A DNA stretch of 58,246 nucleotides from Candidatus Tyrphobacter aquilonaris (GTDB taxonomy: Bacteria; Vulcanimicrobiota; Vulcanimicrobiia; Vulcanimicrobiales; Vulcanimicrobiaceae): NCBI GenBank assembly GCA_003133745.1, contig PKZD01000058.1, positions 47,903 through 106,148 on the forward strand, given 5' to 3'. Both the position numbers and the translations under genes were made by a program. The stretch's first letter is position 1. Each line of letters starts with the position of its first letter. Positions 16,573 through 25,826 of the stretch are shown in pieces. The notes under the pieces were generated by a model. That model worked only from the letters and a program-made list of their open reading frames with translations. It made no database searches and was not told where the DNA came from.

Positions 16573-17280
16573 ATGAATCGTAGTGCGTTCTTGTTCTCAT
16601 CGGCGTCACTTGCCGCCGCGGGAAGCGCCGTCTCGAGCGCGGCGACGATCCCCGGAGGCACGCATCTCGTCGAGCGCGCCCAGGATTTCGACGCCGCCGC
16701 CTTCGCGCGAATCCTCGGGCGCCCGGCGCGGATTCGCCAACTCGTGGAATCCGTTGCATTCAAGCCGGCCATGCTCAACAACGTGAAGAACGCGTTCAAC
16801 GGCCTGCAGTTTGGATTTGGGTATCCCGCCGACGCGATCGCCGTCGCGTTCGCGAATCATGGCCCATCCTCGGCCTACGGTTACTCCGATGAGATGTGGC
16901 GCAAGTACCGGATCGGCGAGTTTCTCTCGATCGTCGACGCGCAGGGCGCGCCGCTGACCGCGAACGTCTATTACCCCGCCGCGTCGTCGTACCATCCGAG
17001 CGACGATCCCGACGACGTACACGGCATGTACCAGGACACGTCGATCGCGATGCTCCAGCGGCGTGGCGCCGTCGTCCTCGCCTGTCACACCGCGATCGAA
17101 GAGCAATCGCGCGCCATCGTCGTGAAAGGCTTCGCGCCGGCCGGAGCGCAGCCGCAAGACGTCGCCGCCGATCTGCTCACGCATTTGATTCCCGGCGCCG
17201 TCGTCGTGCCCTCGATGGTCGCCGCGATCGCGGTGCTCCAGGCCGACTACCACTACGCCTACCTGACGCTGACGTTCTAA
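16573..17280 (+). CDS. Secreted protein, possibly DsrE-like, beside a TsdA-like cytochrome
   Basis: I do not recognise this protein with certainty. It starts with a signal peptide (MNRSAFLFSSASLAAAGSAV), preceded by AGAGG (16563-16567). The rest (236 residues in all) alternates helices and beta strands, with AIAVAFANHGPSSAYGYSDEMW in the middle (first part) and VVLACHTAIEEQSRAI followed by LLTHLIPGAVVVPSMVAAIAVLQ. The strand-Cys-His placement and the C-terminal pattern recall exported DsrE-like proteins of sulfur metabolism, and the next gene encodes a TsdA-like cytochrome only 4 nt downstream. The functional link to sulfur compounds is an inference. Confidence 0.55.
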   Translation: MNRSAFLFSSASLAAAGSAVSSAATIPGGTHLVERAQDFDAAAFARILGRPARIRQLVESVAFKPAMLNNVKNAFNGLQFGFGYPADAIAVAFANHGPSSAYGYSDEMWRKYRIGEFLSIVDAQGAPLTANVYYPAASSYHPSDDPDDVHGMYQDTSIAMLQRRGAVVLACHTAIEEQSRAIVVKGFAPAGAQPQDVAADLLTHLIPGAVVVPSMVAAIAVLQADYHYAYLTLTF

Positions 17281-17284
17281 GCCG

Positions 17285-18076
17285 TTGCGCGCGCATCTCG
17301 TCGCATTGCTTGCCGCCGTTCTCTTCGCGAGCGCGTGTCATGGCGCACCGCAGCAGGCGGCGCTAGCGCCGTACGATCCGAGCGCGTTGCCGAGCGGCGC
17401 GCTCGGTGAGGAGATCCGTTATGGGCGCGAGATCGTCATGGAGACGCGACGCGTTCTGCCCGCGGACGTCCGTGTCCGCATGGATTGCGCCGCCTGCCAT
17501 ATCGGCGGCGGAACGCGACCGCGTGGCGGCAGCTTCATCGGAACGTACGCCGCATTTCCGCAATGGAACAAGCGCGCGCATCGCGTGATCGCGCTGCAGG
17601 ATCGTCTCGCGGAGTGTTTCCTCTACAGCATGAACGGGCGGCCGCCCGCGTATTCAAGCCGCGAGATGGTCGCGCTCGTCGCGTACATCGCGTGGCTCTC
17701 TCGCGGTACGCCGACGCTCGCCACGAATCGCGCGCAGAGCTTCATCGAAACGCTCCTCTCGCCGTCGCCCGATCCGTCGCATGGTGCACAACTCTACGCC
17801 GCGCGCTGCTCCGCTTGTCACGGCGCAAACGGGGCGGGCGTCGCCGCGAGCTTCCCGCCGTTATGGGGCAGCGGATCGTTCAACGACGGTGCGGGGATGG
17901 CGCATCTCGACCGCATGACCGGCTTCGTCTACTACAACATGCCGCAAAACGCGCCCGGCTCGCTCTCGCTGCGCGACGCGCAGGACGTTGCAGCCTTCGT
18001 ACTCTCGCACGCCCGCCCGAAGTTCCAAGGGCGCGTGCCGATCTTCTTTCCAGCGCAGCCGGCACGGTATTTCTAA
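17285..18076 (+). CDS. Dihaem cytochrome c, TsdA-like (candidate thiosulfate dehydrogenase)
   Basis: Thiosulfate dehydrogenase TsdA couples two thiosulfates to tetrathionate. This 263-residue exported protein has two haem sites, CAACH (68-72) and CSACH in the C-terminal half. The first is followed by IGGGTRPRGGSFIGTY and by LQDRLAECFLYSMNGRPP, the pattern seen in TsdA, where a cysteine after the first haem is its unusual axial ligand; Cys111 in AECF is the candidate here. TTG 17285 is used as start. The signal ends LFASACHG, so it may be lipidated at Cys18. The direction of reaction (oxidation or tetrathionate reduction) cannot be read from sequence. It forms a two-gene unit with the upstream DsrE-like gene. 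Confidence 0.78.
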   Translation: MRAHLVALLAAVLFASACHGAPQQAALAPYDPSALPSGALGEEIRYGREIVMETRRVLPADVRVRMDCAACHIGGGTRPRGGSFIGTYAAFPQWNKRAHRVIALQDRLAECFLYSMNGRPPAYSSREMVALVAYIAWLSRGTPTLATNRAQSFIETLLSPSPDPSHGAQLYAARCSACHGANGAGVAASFPPLWGSGSFNDGAGMAHLDRMTGFVYYNMPQNAPGSLSLRDAQDVAAFVLSHARPKFQGRVPIFFPAQPARYF

Positions 18077-18087
18077 CCCGCCGGGCG

Positions 18088-19068
18088 CTAGTGGACCGCG
18101 ATTCCGATCGGTTCGTTCAAGAGCGTCGACGCGCCGGTGATCGTCTGCACGGGCGCGACGTTGCCGTTTGCCGACGCTGCGTATACGAGCACGGCGTTGT
18201 TCGTGGCATCGGCGACGTAGATGTAGCCGAGGCTGTCGACGACGACTTGCTCGGGATTCCCGATGCCGGTGCTCGCGCCGGTGATCGTGCGCATCGGCGT
18301 CGGACTCCCAGTCGCCCCGGCAGCGTACTCGATGATTCCCGGCAGGTTCTGGTCGGAGAGCCAAAGATTGTCGGAACGGTCGCGCGACATGCCCCACAGC
18401 CGCGCATAATCGGTGTTTGCGATCACCCCGGTCGGCGCGACGTTCCCGTTTGCAGACGATGCAAACTCGACGATGGCGTCGGTCGGGCTGTTGCCGCGCA
18501 GCGCCCAGAGGTTGCCGCTCTTGTCGGGCCACGTCCACGCAGAGCTACCCAGATCGGTGTTGGAGCCGTGGATCTGCGCGGAGGGCGTGGCGTTTCCGGT
18601 CGAGCCGGAAGGGAAGAGCAGCAGGCCGGAGACGAAATCCGCGACCTCGATCGTCCCATTGGCACTGACGTAAATGCCTTCGGGGCTGCCGAGCAAGGTG
18701 TTGGAGCCGCTGATCGTTAGCGTCGGCGCGACGTTGCCGCTCGCACTTGCGGGAAACTCTTCGATCGACGGGGCTCCGGTCGTCACCCAGAGCGCGCTGT
18801 GCGCTGAATCATAGAAAATGCCGATGGGAGGAGTCAAACCGGTGTTCGAGCCGGAGATCTGCGCGACCGGCGCAACATTGCCCGTCGCGGTTGCGGAGAA
18901 GACCAGGATGCTCGTGCCGCCCGTGTTGGCAACGTAAATCTTCGCTGCTCGCGCGAGCGTGAGGGGAGGGTTCGGAGGCAAGTTGATGCCCGCGGCCTTG
19001 CTCAGGCATCCCGTGAGGCAGGCGAAGGCTCCCAGAGCCAAAGTGAGCGCGACGGCCGGTCGAAACAT
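18088..19068 (-). CDS. Lipoprotein with NHL-type beta-propeller repeats
   Basis: The 326-residue protein is an outer-face lipoprotein of unknown function. ATG 19068 follows a perfect AGGAGG. The signal peptide ends in CLTGC, a lipobox. The body is six related units of about 45 residues, each with a strand such as IYVANTGG or IYVADATN, then LVFSATATGNVAP or LVYAASANGNVAP and an ISGSNT or ITGAST turn, which is how NHL/SMP-30-like propellers look. Such secreted propellers are usually binding or scaffold proteins. It is monocistronic and ends 11 nt from the convergent cytochrome gene. Confidence 0.78.
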   Translation of the reverse strand: MFRPAVALTLALGAFACLTGCLSKAAGINLPPNPPLTLARAAKIYVANTGGTSILVFSATATGNVAPVAQISGSNTGLTPPIGIFYDSAHSALWVTTGAPSIEEFPASASGNVAPTLTISGSNTLLGSPEGIYVSANGTIEVADFVSGLLLFPSGSTGNATPSAQIHGSNTDLGSSAWTWPDKSGNLWALRGNSPTDAIVEFASSANGNVAPTGVIANTDYARLWGMSRDRSDNLWLSDQNLPGIIEYAAGATGSPTPMRTITGASTGIGNPEQVVVDSLGYIYVADATNNAVLVYAASANGNVAPVQTITGASTLLNEPIGIAVH

Positions 19069-19236
19069 CAGCCTACCTCCTGGAAAAATCAGAGCAACGA
19101 GGGGCTCGTTCGGCGCCCGATGGCCACTGCCTTGGCGCGTGCGCCCGCGGGTAGTTCGGTCATAGGCTCGACGGGCGGGGTGCGGTAGGATGCTGGGGTC
19201 CCGCGGTGCGCGAAGGTTACGGATGAGGAGAAAAAC

Positions 19237-22200
19237 TTGGCGGATACGATGGTGAGGGTGACGCTGCCCGAGATGGGTGAGTCGGTCACGGAAGGCTCCA
19301 TCGTCGAATGGCGTAAGAGGATCGGCGATTTCGTCGCCGAGGGCGACCCCCTCGTCGACGTGACGACCGACAAGGTCGACGTGGAGGTCCCGGCCACCGC
19401 GTCGGGCGTGATTACGCAAATCCTCGCCGGCGAAGGCGCGACGGTGCGCGTCGGCGCGGCGCTCGCCGAGATCGACACGACGAAGACGTCGAACGGTGCG
19501 ACGGCGTCCGCAAAAGCACCGCCCGCGACGGCTGCACCGAAGACGCCCGCGGCCCCGGCCCCCGAGAAATCGGCGCCTCTTCAACGAGGCGGCGAAGTCG
19601 TTGCGACGCCGCAAGCGACGCGGCTTGCGCGGCAGAGCGATCTCGATCTCGCGCGCGTGCACGGCTCCGGCCCGAACGGCCTGATCCTGCGTGGCGACGT
19701 CGCGCAGCAAGCCGATGGTGCAAAGCGCGCCGCATCGACGCCCCGCGTGCCGCTGCCCGCCGGCGCGACGCAGACGCCGCTCAAAGGGCCCGCCGCGGCG
19801 CTCGCCGGCGCGATGGAGCAGAGTCTTTCCATTCCGACGGCGACGAGTTTCCGTACGATCGCGGTCGACTCACTCGACGCCCGACGCAAGGAGCTGAACG
19901 CGGCGCTCAAGAGCGCGAACCGCTCGCAGAAGATATCGTTCACGCATCTCGTTGCATTTGCGCTCGTGCGCGCCGCGCGCGAGCAACCCGTTATCACGTA
20001 TTCGTTCCGGCGCGACGAGAACGGTCAGCCGCAACGCGTCCAGCCCGGCATCCATCTCGGCCTCGCCGTCGACAGCGAGCGCAAGGACGGCACGCGCTCT
20101 CTCATCGTTCCCGTCATCAAGCGCGCCGACGAACTCGATTTCGCGCGCTTCTACGCAGCCTACGACGACATCGTCACGCGCGCGCGAGAGAATAAGCTCG
20201 TTGCGGACGACCTCGCCGGCGCCTCCTTCACGCTGACGAATCCCGGCGGCATCGGCACCATTGCGTCCGTGCCTCGCTTGATGGCCGGGCAGGGTGCGAT
20301 CATCGCAACGGGCGCCATCGGCTATCCGACGGGGCTTTCGAGTGCGAGCGAGCAGGCGTTGCGCTCGCTCGGCATCGCGAAAGTGATGCAAATGACGTCG
20401 ACGTATGATCATCGCGTGATTCAGGGCGCGCAGTCTGGCGAGTATCTGCGGCGCGTCGACGAGTTGCTGCAAGGGCGCGGCGAGTTTTACGAAAGCATCT
20501 TCGCGGCGCTCGAACTCGCACCGCCGGTGCCGATCGCGCCCCCTGCGGCGCGATCGCTCGAGGCTGCGCTCGAGAAGGGACCCTCCGAGGAGATGCTGCG
20601 CGCGGTCGCCGCAGGCATGGCGATCGTTGCCGCGTATCGCACGCACGGTCACCTTGCGGCGACGCTCGATCCGCTCGGTGCCGAGCCGCCCGGCGACCCG
20701 TCGCTCGACCCGAAGAGCTACGGATTGACGCCCGCACTGCAGAGCGCCGTTCCCGCCGCGGTCTTAGGCGTGAAGGTTCCGGGCGATACGCTTGCCGAGG
20801 TGATCCCCGAACTGCGCGCGACGTATAGTTCGACGATCGCCTTCGAGATCGAGCACATCTCGAACATCGAGCAGCGCCGTTGGCTGCGCGAGTACGCAGA
20901 ATCCGGAAAGCACCGCGTCGCCTTCTCGCCCGAGCGCAGACGCGAGATCCTGCGCCGCCTCACGCGCGTTGAAGCGCTGGAGCGGTACCTGCGCAAGGCC
21001 TTCATCGGTCAGAAAACTTTCTCGATCGAGGGTCTCGACGCGTTGATCCCGATGCTCGAGGAAGCCCTCGAGTTGCTCGCCGGCGGCCGTACCGAGAACG
21101 CCGTCATCGGCATGGCGCATCGCGGACGCCTCAATACGATCGCGCACATCTTGAACTTGCCATACGAGGAGATCCTCGCCGAGTTCGAAGCGGCGAACGA
21201 GCGCAGCGGCGTCGGCGACGACGACGTTACCGGCGACGTGAAGTATCATCACGGCGAGACCGGCGTCTATCGCACGAGCGACGGGTCGTCGATTCACGTC
21301 ACGCTCGCGAACAACCCGAGCCATCTCGAATCGGTCGATGCGGTGGTCGAAGGCGCGACGCGCGCGATCCAGACCGATCACGAGCGGCCCGAGCCGCTTG
21401 CGGATCGTTGCAAGGCGGCGGCGATTCTCATCCACGGCGATGCCGCGTTCACCGGACAGGGCGTCGTTTCGGAGGTTTTCAACCTGCAGGCTTTGCCCGC
21501 GTACTCGACCGGCGGGACGCTGCACTTCATCGCGAACAACCAGATCGGTTTCACGACCGAGACGTTGGATGCGCGCTCGACTCGCTACGCCTCGGATATC
21601 GCGAAAGGCTTCGACGTGCCGATCGTCCACGTCAATGCCGACGACCTCGACGCGTGTATCGCCGCGGTGCATCTTGCGGTCGAGTTTCGGCGCAGCTTCG
21701 AACGCGACATCCTCATCGACCTCATCGGCTACCGGCGCGTCGGGCACAACGAGACAGACGAGCCCGCGTACACGCAGCCGCGCATGTACGAGAAGATCAA
21801 GTCGCATCCCACCGCACGCGAACTTTATGCGAACAAACTCGTCGCGCAGTCGCTCCTTACCGCAGAGCAGGCGAATGAGTTGGTGATCGAAGCGACCGCG
21901 GCCGTGCAGGAAGCGCATCGGCGCATCAAAGGCGGCGGAAAGAACCTCGCGGGAATTCTCGCGGATCTCGCCGGCGAGATGCCGCCCGCGCCGCCCTCGC
22001 TGCCGTCGCTCGACCGCGCGCAACTCTTGGCGTGGAGCGACGCGCTCGTGACCGTACCCGAAGGTTTCGCGTTGAGCAAGAAGCTGCAAACGCAGTTCGA
22101 ACGGCGCCGCGGCGTGATTCACGAGCGCGGGCTCGTCGATTGGGGCATGGCCGAAGCCCTTGCTTTTGCATCGCTCGTCATCGCGGGCGTGCCGATTCGT

Positions 22201-23163
22201 CTCACCGGACAAGACACCGAGCGCGGGACGTTCAGCCATCGTCATGCCGTGTGGCACGACGTCAAGACCGGCGCGACCTACGTGCCGATGCGACATCTCG
22301 ACGACGCGCGCGCCTCGTTCGAGATCGCGAACAGCCCGCTTTCGGAGTACGCCTGCATGGGCTTCGAATACGGCTACAGCACCGGCACGCCGAACGCGCT
22401 CGTTCTTTGGGAGGCGCAGTACGGCGACTTCTTCAACGGCGCGCAGATCGTCGTCGATCAGTTCATCTCTGCCGGGCAGGCGAAGTGGGGGCAGATCTCG
22501 CGTTTGACGCTGCTGCTGCCGCACGGTTACGAAGGCGGCGGCCCGGAGCATTCGAGCGCGCGGCTCGAGCGCTTCTTGCAGTTGAGCGCCGAAAACAACC
22601 TCCGCGTCGCGTACCCCTCGACGGCCGGAAACTACTTCCACCTCCTGCGCATGCAGGCCGCGACCGCGACGCCGGTGCCGCTCGTCGTCATGTCGCCGAA
22701 GTCGTTGCTGCGTCACGAGCCCGCGTACGGAACGATCGACGAGATGGCGCAGGGCTCGTTCCGTCCGGTTATCGACGATCCGAACGTCAAGGAGAAGTCG
22801 AAGATCGAGCGGCTCATCCTGTGCAGCGGGAAGGCCTACTACGATCTCATCGCAAGCGATCGCTATGCGAGCACAAAGAAGACGGCGATCGTGCGCATCG
22901 AGATGCTCGCACCGCTGCCGCACGAAGATATCAGCGCGATCATCGACTCCTATCGCGGCGTCAAGACGATCGTCTGGGTGCAGGAGGAGCCGAAGAACAT
23001 GGGCGCGCGCGCATACGTCCGGCGCCGCCTGCTCGAGCGCCTCGGGAAGAAGCTCGACATCGAGTACGTCGGCCGACCCTATCGTGCGAGCCCCTCGGAA
23101 GGCTACGCCGGACAACACGTCGTCGAGCAAGATCGCATCATCGCGGAGGCATTAGCAGAATGA
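19237..23163 (+). CDS. kgd: 2-oxoglutarate dehydrogenase: lipoyl domain, E2 and E1 in one polypeptide
   Basis: The 1308-residue protein should decarboxylate 2-oxoglutarate and transfer the succinyl group. Domain order: lipoyl domain (1-80) with lipoyl Lys46 in TTDKVDVEVPA; Ala/Pro linker; peripheral-subunit-binding domain (about 124-158, ATPQATRLARQSDLDL); E2 acyltransferase (about 200-410) with His392 in STYDHRVIQGAQSGE; E1 (about 460-1308) with FSIEGLDALIPMLEEAL, MAHRGRLNTIAHI, thiamine-diphosphate motif GDAAFTGQGVVSEVFN...ANNQIGF, and ERGTFSHRHAV. The E2-E1 join is as in actinobacterial Kgd/OdhA, but those lack the lipoyl and binding domains. TTG 19237 follows GAGGAG. E3 (lipoamide dehydrogenase) is not in the window. 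The next gene overlaps by ATGA. Confidence 0.9.
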   Translation: MADTMVRVTLPEMGESVTEGSIVEWRKRIGDFVAEGDPLVDVTTDKVDVEVPATASGVITQILAGEGATVRVGAALAEIDTTKTSNGATASAKAPPATAAPKTPAAPAPEKSAPLQRGGEVVATPQATRLARQSDLDLARVHGSGPNGLILRGDVAQQADGAKRAASTPRVPLPAGATQTPLKGPAAALAGAMEQSLSIPTATSFRTIAVDSLDARRKELNAALKSANRSQKISFTHLVAFALVRAAREQPVITYSFRRDENGQPQRVQPGIHLGLAVDSERKDGTRSLIVPVIKRADELDFARFYAAYDDIVTRARENKLVADDLAGASFTLTNPGGIGTIASVPRLMAGQGAIIATGAIGYPTGLSSASEQALRSLGIAKVMQMTSTYDHRVIQGAQSGEYLRRVDELLQGRGEFYESIFAALELAPPVPIAPPAARSLEAALEKGPSEEMLRAVAAGMAIVAAYRTHGHLAATLDPLGAEPPGDPSLDPKSYGLTPALQSAVPAAVLGVKVPGDTLAEVIPELRATYSSTIAFEIEHISNIEQRRWLREYAESGKHRVAFSPERRREILRRLTRVEALERYLRKAFIGQKTFSIEGLDALIPMLEEALELLAGGRTENAVIGMAHRGRLNTIAHILNLPYEEILAEFEAANERSGVGDDDVTGDVKYHHGETGVYRTSDGSSIHVTLANNPSHLESVDAVVEGATRAIQTDHERPEPLADRCKAAAILIHGDAAFTGQGVVSEVFNLQALPAYSTGGTLHFIANNQIGFTTETLDARSTRYASDIAKGFDVPIVHVNADDLDACIAAVHLAVEFRRSFERDILIDLIGYRRVGHNETDEPAYTQPRMYEKIKSHPTARELYANKLVAQSLLTAEQANELVIEATAAVQEAHRRIKGGGKNLAGILADLAGEMPPAPPSLPSLDRAQLLAWSDALVTVPEGFALSKKLQTQFERRRGVIHERGLVDWGMAEALAFASLVIAGVPIRLTGQDTERGTFSHRHAVWHDVKTGATYVPMRHLDDARASFEIANSPLSEYACMGFEYGYSTGTPNALVLWEAQYGDFFNGAQIVVDQFISAGQAKWGQISRLTLLLPHGYEGGGPEHSSARLERFLQLSAENNLRVAYPSTAGNYFHLLRMQAATATPVPLVVMSPKSLLRHEPAYGTIDEMAQGSFRPVIDDPNVKEKSKIERLILCSGKAYYDLIASDRYASTKKTAIVRIEMLAPLPHEDISAIIDSYRGVKTIVWVQEEPKNMGARAYVRRRLLERLGKKLDIEYVGRPYRASPSEGYAGQHVVEQDRIIAEALAE

Positions 23164-25280
23164 AACACGCAAGCGGCGCTATTGCATTACTCTCACTCGT
23201 ACTGCTCGCCGCTGCGACGCCGCTCGCGTATCCGCAGGCACGGAGCGACAATACCGTCGACACGTACTTCGGCGTGCAGGTTCCGGATCCGTACCGGCCG
23301 CTCGAGAACGTCGATTCGGCGCCGACGCGAGCGTGGATGGCGGCGGAAGAGACGCTGACGGCACAATACTTCGCCGGAATTCCGGAGCGCGCGCGCATCA
23401 AGGCGCACCTCGAACGGATCGTCGATTACGCGCGGTACGGGCAACCGTTCCACGCCGGAAGCCACTACTTCTACACGTATAACTCGGGCTTGCAGAATCA
23501 GAGCGTGCTCTACACGATGGATGGTCCGCACGGGAGACCGCGCGTGTTGCTCGATCCCAACGGCCTCTCGAGCGACGGAACCATTGCGCTCGGGGGAACC
23601 GCGCCGACGTACGACGGACGTTATCTCGCTTACGCCACGCAGCAATCGGGCTCGGACTGGCAGACGTGGCACGTGCGCGTGGTCGCGAGCGGTCGCGACC
23701 TTCCCGACACGCTGCTCTGGAGCAAGTTCTCCGATGCGACGTGGCTGCACGACGATAGCGGCTTCTACTACGAGCGCTATGCGACGCCGGAAGCCGGCGA
23801 AACCTACAGGGCCGCGCTTCCGGATCAGCGCGTGTACTTCCATCGTCTCGGGACGCCGCAGTCGAGCGATCTCCTCATCTACTCGGATTCGGCACACCCG
23901 GATTACTTCTATGGAACCGACGTCACCGAAGACGGGCGCTACCTCATCCTTACTCAATCGAGCGGCACGTCGATCAATAATCGCATCTTCTACGAAGACT
24001 TACATTCGCTCCATCCTCATTTCGTCGGGCTCTTCACGAAGAGCGACGCAAGATACTCGATCGTCGACAACGACGGGTCGCGCTTCTACGTCGATACCGA
24101 TTTGAATGCGCCGAACTATCGCATCGTCGCCGTCGATCTCGCGTCGCCGCAACGGCTGCGCAGCGTCGTCGCGCAGACGAGCGACGACCTCCAGAGCGCC
24201 GGCAGCGCGGGCGGCCGCCTCTTCCTCTCATATCTGCACGACGTCCATTCAGTCGTGCGAGAGTTCGCGCATGACGGCCGTCTCGTTCGGACGGTCACGC
24301 TGCCGGGTTTGGGAATCGCGACCGGCTTCGACGGCCAGCGTACCGACACGAGCGTGTACTACACCTTCGTGAACTTTACGTCGCCCGCGGCCAACTACTC
24401 GCTGAACATCGGTTCGGGCGGGAGCGCGCTCTTTAGCAAGCCGCACGTCGCATTCGACGCGGCCGGCTACACGACACGCGAAGTCTTCTACCGCAGCAAG
24501 GACGGAACGCGCGTGCCGCTCTTCATCTCGTATCGCAAGGGCCTGCGGCTCGACGGCAACAATCCGGCGATCCTGTATGCCTACGGTGGCTTCGACATCG
24601 CGACGCTGCCGTCGTTCTCCGCCTTCGTCGCATCGTGGATGCAGATGGGCGGAATTTGGGCGGTTGCGAACATTCGCGGCGGCTCGGAGTACGGCGAAGC
24701 CTGGCACAGGGCGGGCATGTTGCAGAACAAGCAGCGCGTCTTCGACGATTTCATCGCCGCCGCGCAGTATCTCATCGCACAGAAGTACACGTCGACGCCG
24801 AAGCTCGCGGTCTCCGGTGCGTCGAACGGCGGCCTGCTCATCGGCGCCGTGGAAACGCAGCGCCCCGAGCTCTTCGGGGCCGCGCTGCCGAGCGTCGGCG
24901 TCATGGACATGTTACGATTCCAGGACTTCACCGTCGGGAAGGCATGGATATCCGAGTACGGCTGCTCGACGTGCAGCCAGGCGCAGTTCGAAACGCTCTA
25001 CGCGTACTCGCCGTATCACAACATCAGGCCGAACACGGTCTACCCGCCGACGATGATCTCCACCGCCGACCATGACGACCGCGTCTTCCCCGCGCATTCG
25101 CTGAAGTTCGCCGCACGGATGCAGACGGATCAGACCGGCTCCGCACCGATCATCCTGCGCATCGATACGAAGTCCGGGCACGGCGGCGGCAAACCCATCA
25201 CGAAGCTCATCGACGATTACGCCGACGAGTTCGCGTTCTTGGTGCGCAACCTTCACATGACGCTCCCCGCGAACTACTAA
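23160..25280 (+). CDS. Secreted prolyl oligopeptidase (S9A family)
   Basis: This serine peptidase cuts short peptides after proline. It is 706 residues with a signal peptide (MKHASGAIALLSLVLLAAAT). The N-terminal part starts at VQVPDPYRPLENVDS and forms the beta-propeller; the catalytic alpha/beta-hydrolase domain begins near LFISYRKGL. The nucleophile is Ser555 in GASNGG, the Asp is at 639-640 in DHDDRVFP and the His is 674 in SGHGGG. FDIATLPSFS and NIRGGSEYGEAWH are family signatures. ATG 23160 overlaps the kgd stop as ATGA, so the two are co-transcribed although functionally unrelated. Confidence 0.93.
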   Translation: MKHASGAIALLSLVLLAAATPLAYPQARSDNTVDTYFGVQVPDPYRPLENVDSAPTRAWMAAEETLTAQYFAGIPERARIKAHLERIVDYARYGQPFHAGSHYFYTYNSGLQNQSVLYTMDGPHGRPRVLLDPNGLSSDGTIALGGTAPTYDGRYLAYATQQSGSDWQTWHVRVVASGRDLPDTLLWSKFSDATWLHDDSGFYYERYATPEAGETYRAALPDQRVYFHRLGTPQSSDLLIYSDSAHPDYFYGTDVTEDGRYLILTQSSGTSINNRIFYEDLHSLHPHFVGLFTKSDARYSIVDNDGSRFYVDTDLNAPNYRIVAVDLASPQRLRSVVAQTSDDLQSAGSAGGRLFLSYLHDVHSVVREFAHDGRLVRTVTLPGLGIATGFDGQRTDTSVYYTFVNFTSPAANYSLNIGSGGSALFSKPHVAFDAAGYTTREVFYRSKDGTRVPLFISYRKGLRLDGNNPAILYAYGGFDIATLPSFSAFVASWMQMGGIWAVANIRGGSEYGEAWHRAGMLQNKQRVFDDFIAAAQYLIAQKYTSTPKLAVSGASNGGLLIGAVETQRPELFGAALPSVGVMDMLRFQDFTVGKAWISEYGCSTCSQAQFETLYAYSPYHNIRPNTVYPPTMISTADHDDRVFPAHSLKFAARMQTDQTGSAPIILRIDTKSGHGGGKPITKLIDDYADEFAFLVRNLHMTLPANY

Positions 25281-25289
25281 AGAGCGCGA

Positions 25290-25823
25290 CTATGCAAGGG
25301 CGTCGAGAAGCGCGCCGATCGAGGCCTCGATGACGATGAACTCGCGCGTGGCCGGCGGGAGCAAGCCTTCATCGAGCATGCGATCGAGAAGTGCGATCAA
25401 CGGATCGTAGTAGCCATCGGCATTGAGGATGCCGACGGGTTTGTCGTGGATGCCGAGTTGGCGCCACGTGAGTGCCTCGAAGAGCTCGTCCATCGTCCCG
25501 ATGCCGCCGGGGAGCGCGATGAAGGCGTCGCTGAGCTGCGTGAGGAGCGCCTTGCGTGCGTGCATCGAGTCGACGAGATGGAGCTGGGTGAGGCCGGAGT
25601 GCGCGACCTCGGCCGTCGCGAGCGCTTGCGGGATCACGCCGATCACTTCACCGCCCGCTTCGAGGCCGGCGTCGGCAAGCGCGCCCATCATGCCGACGCG
25701 GCCGCCACCGTAGACGATGGCATCGCCGCGCGTGACGATCGCGCGCGCAACATCACCCGCGAGCGTGAGGTACTCATCACCACGACCGGAGCGCGCGCCG
25801 CAAAAAACGCAGATGCGGCTCAC
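25290..25823 (-). CDS. LOG-family protein (cytokinin riboside 5'-monophosphate phosphoribohydrolase-like)
   Basis: LOG proteins remove ribose phosphate from nucleoside 5'-monophosphates. The 177-residue protein has the family markers VFCGARSG near the N-terminus, YGGGRVGMMGALADA, and the catalytic PGGIGTMDELFEALTWRQLG. The bacterial substrate is often uncertain, so no cytokinin role is claimed. It is the last gene of the run that begins with lrp and lies 3 nt after the hypothetical gene; it ends 9 nt from the convergent prolyl oligopeptidase gene. Confidence 0.9.
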   Translation of the reverse strand: MSRICVFCGARSGRGDEYLTLAGDVARAIVTRGDAIVYGGGRVGMMGALADAGLEAGGEVIGVIPQALATAEVAHSGLTQLHLVDSMHARKALLTQLSDAFIALPGGIGTMDELFEALTWRQLGIHDKPVGILNADGYYDPLIALLDRMLDEGLLPPATREFIVIEASIGALLDALA

Positions 25824-25826
25824 GCG

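Noticed and set aside
20764-23130. Open frame of 788 codons on the minus strand inside the dehydrogenase fusion
   Set aside because: It is antisense to a clear enzyme, is full of Arg, Asp and Val from GC-biased third positions, and has no motif.
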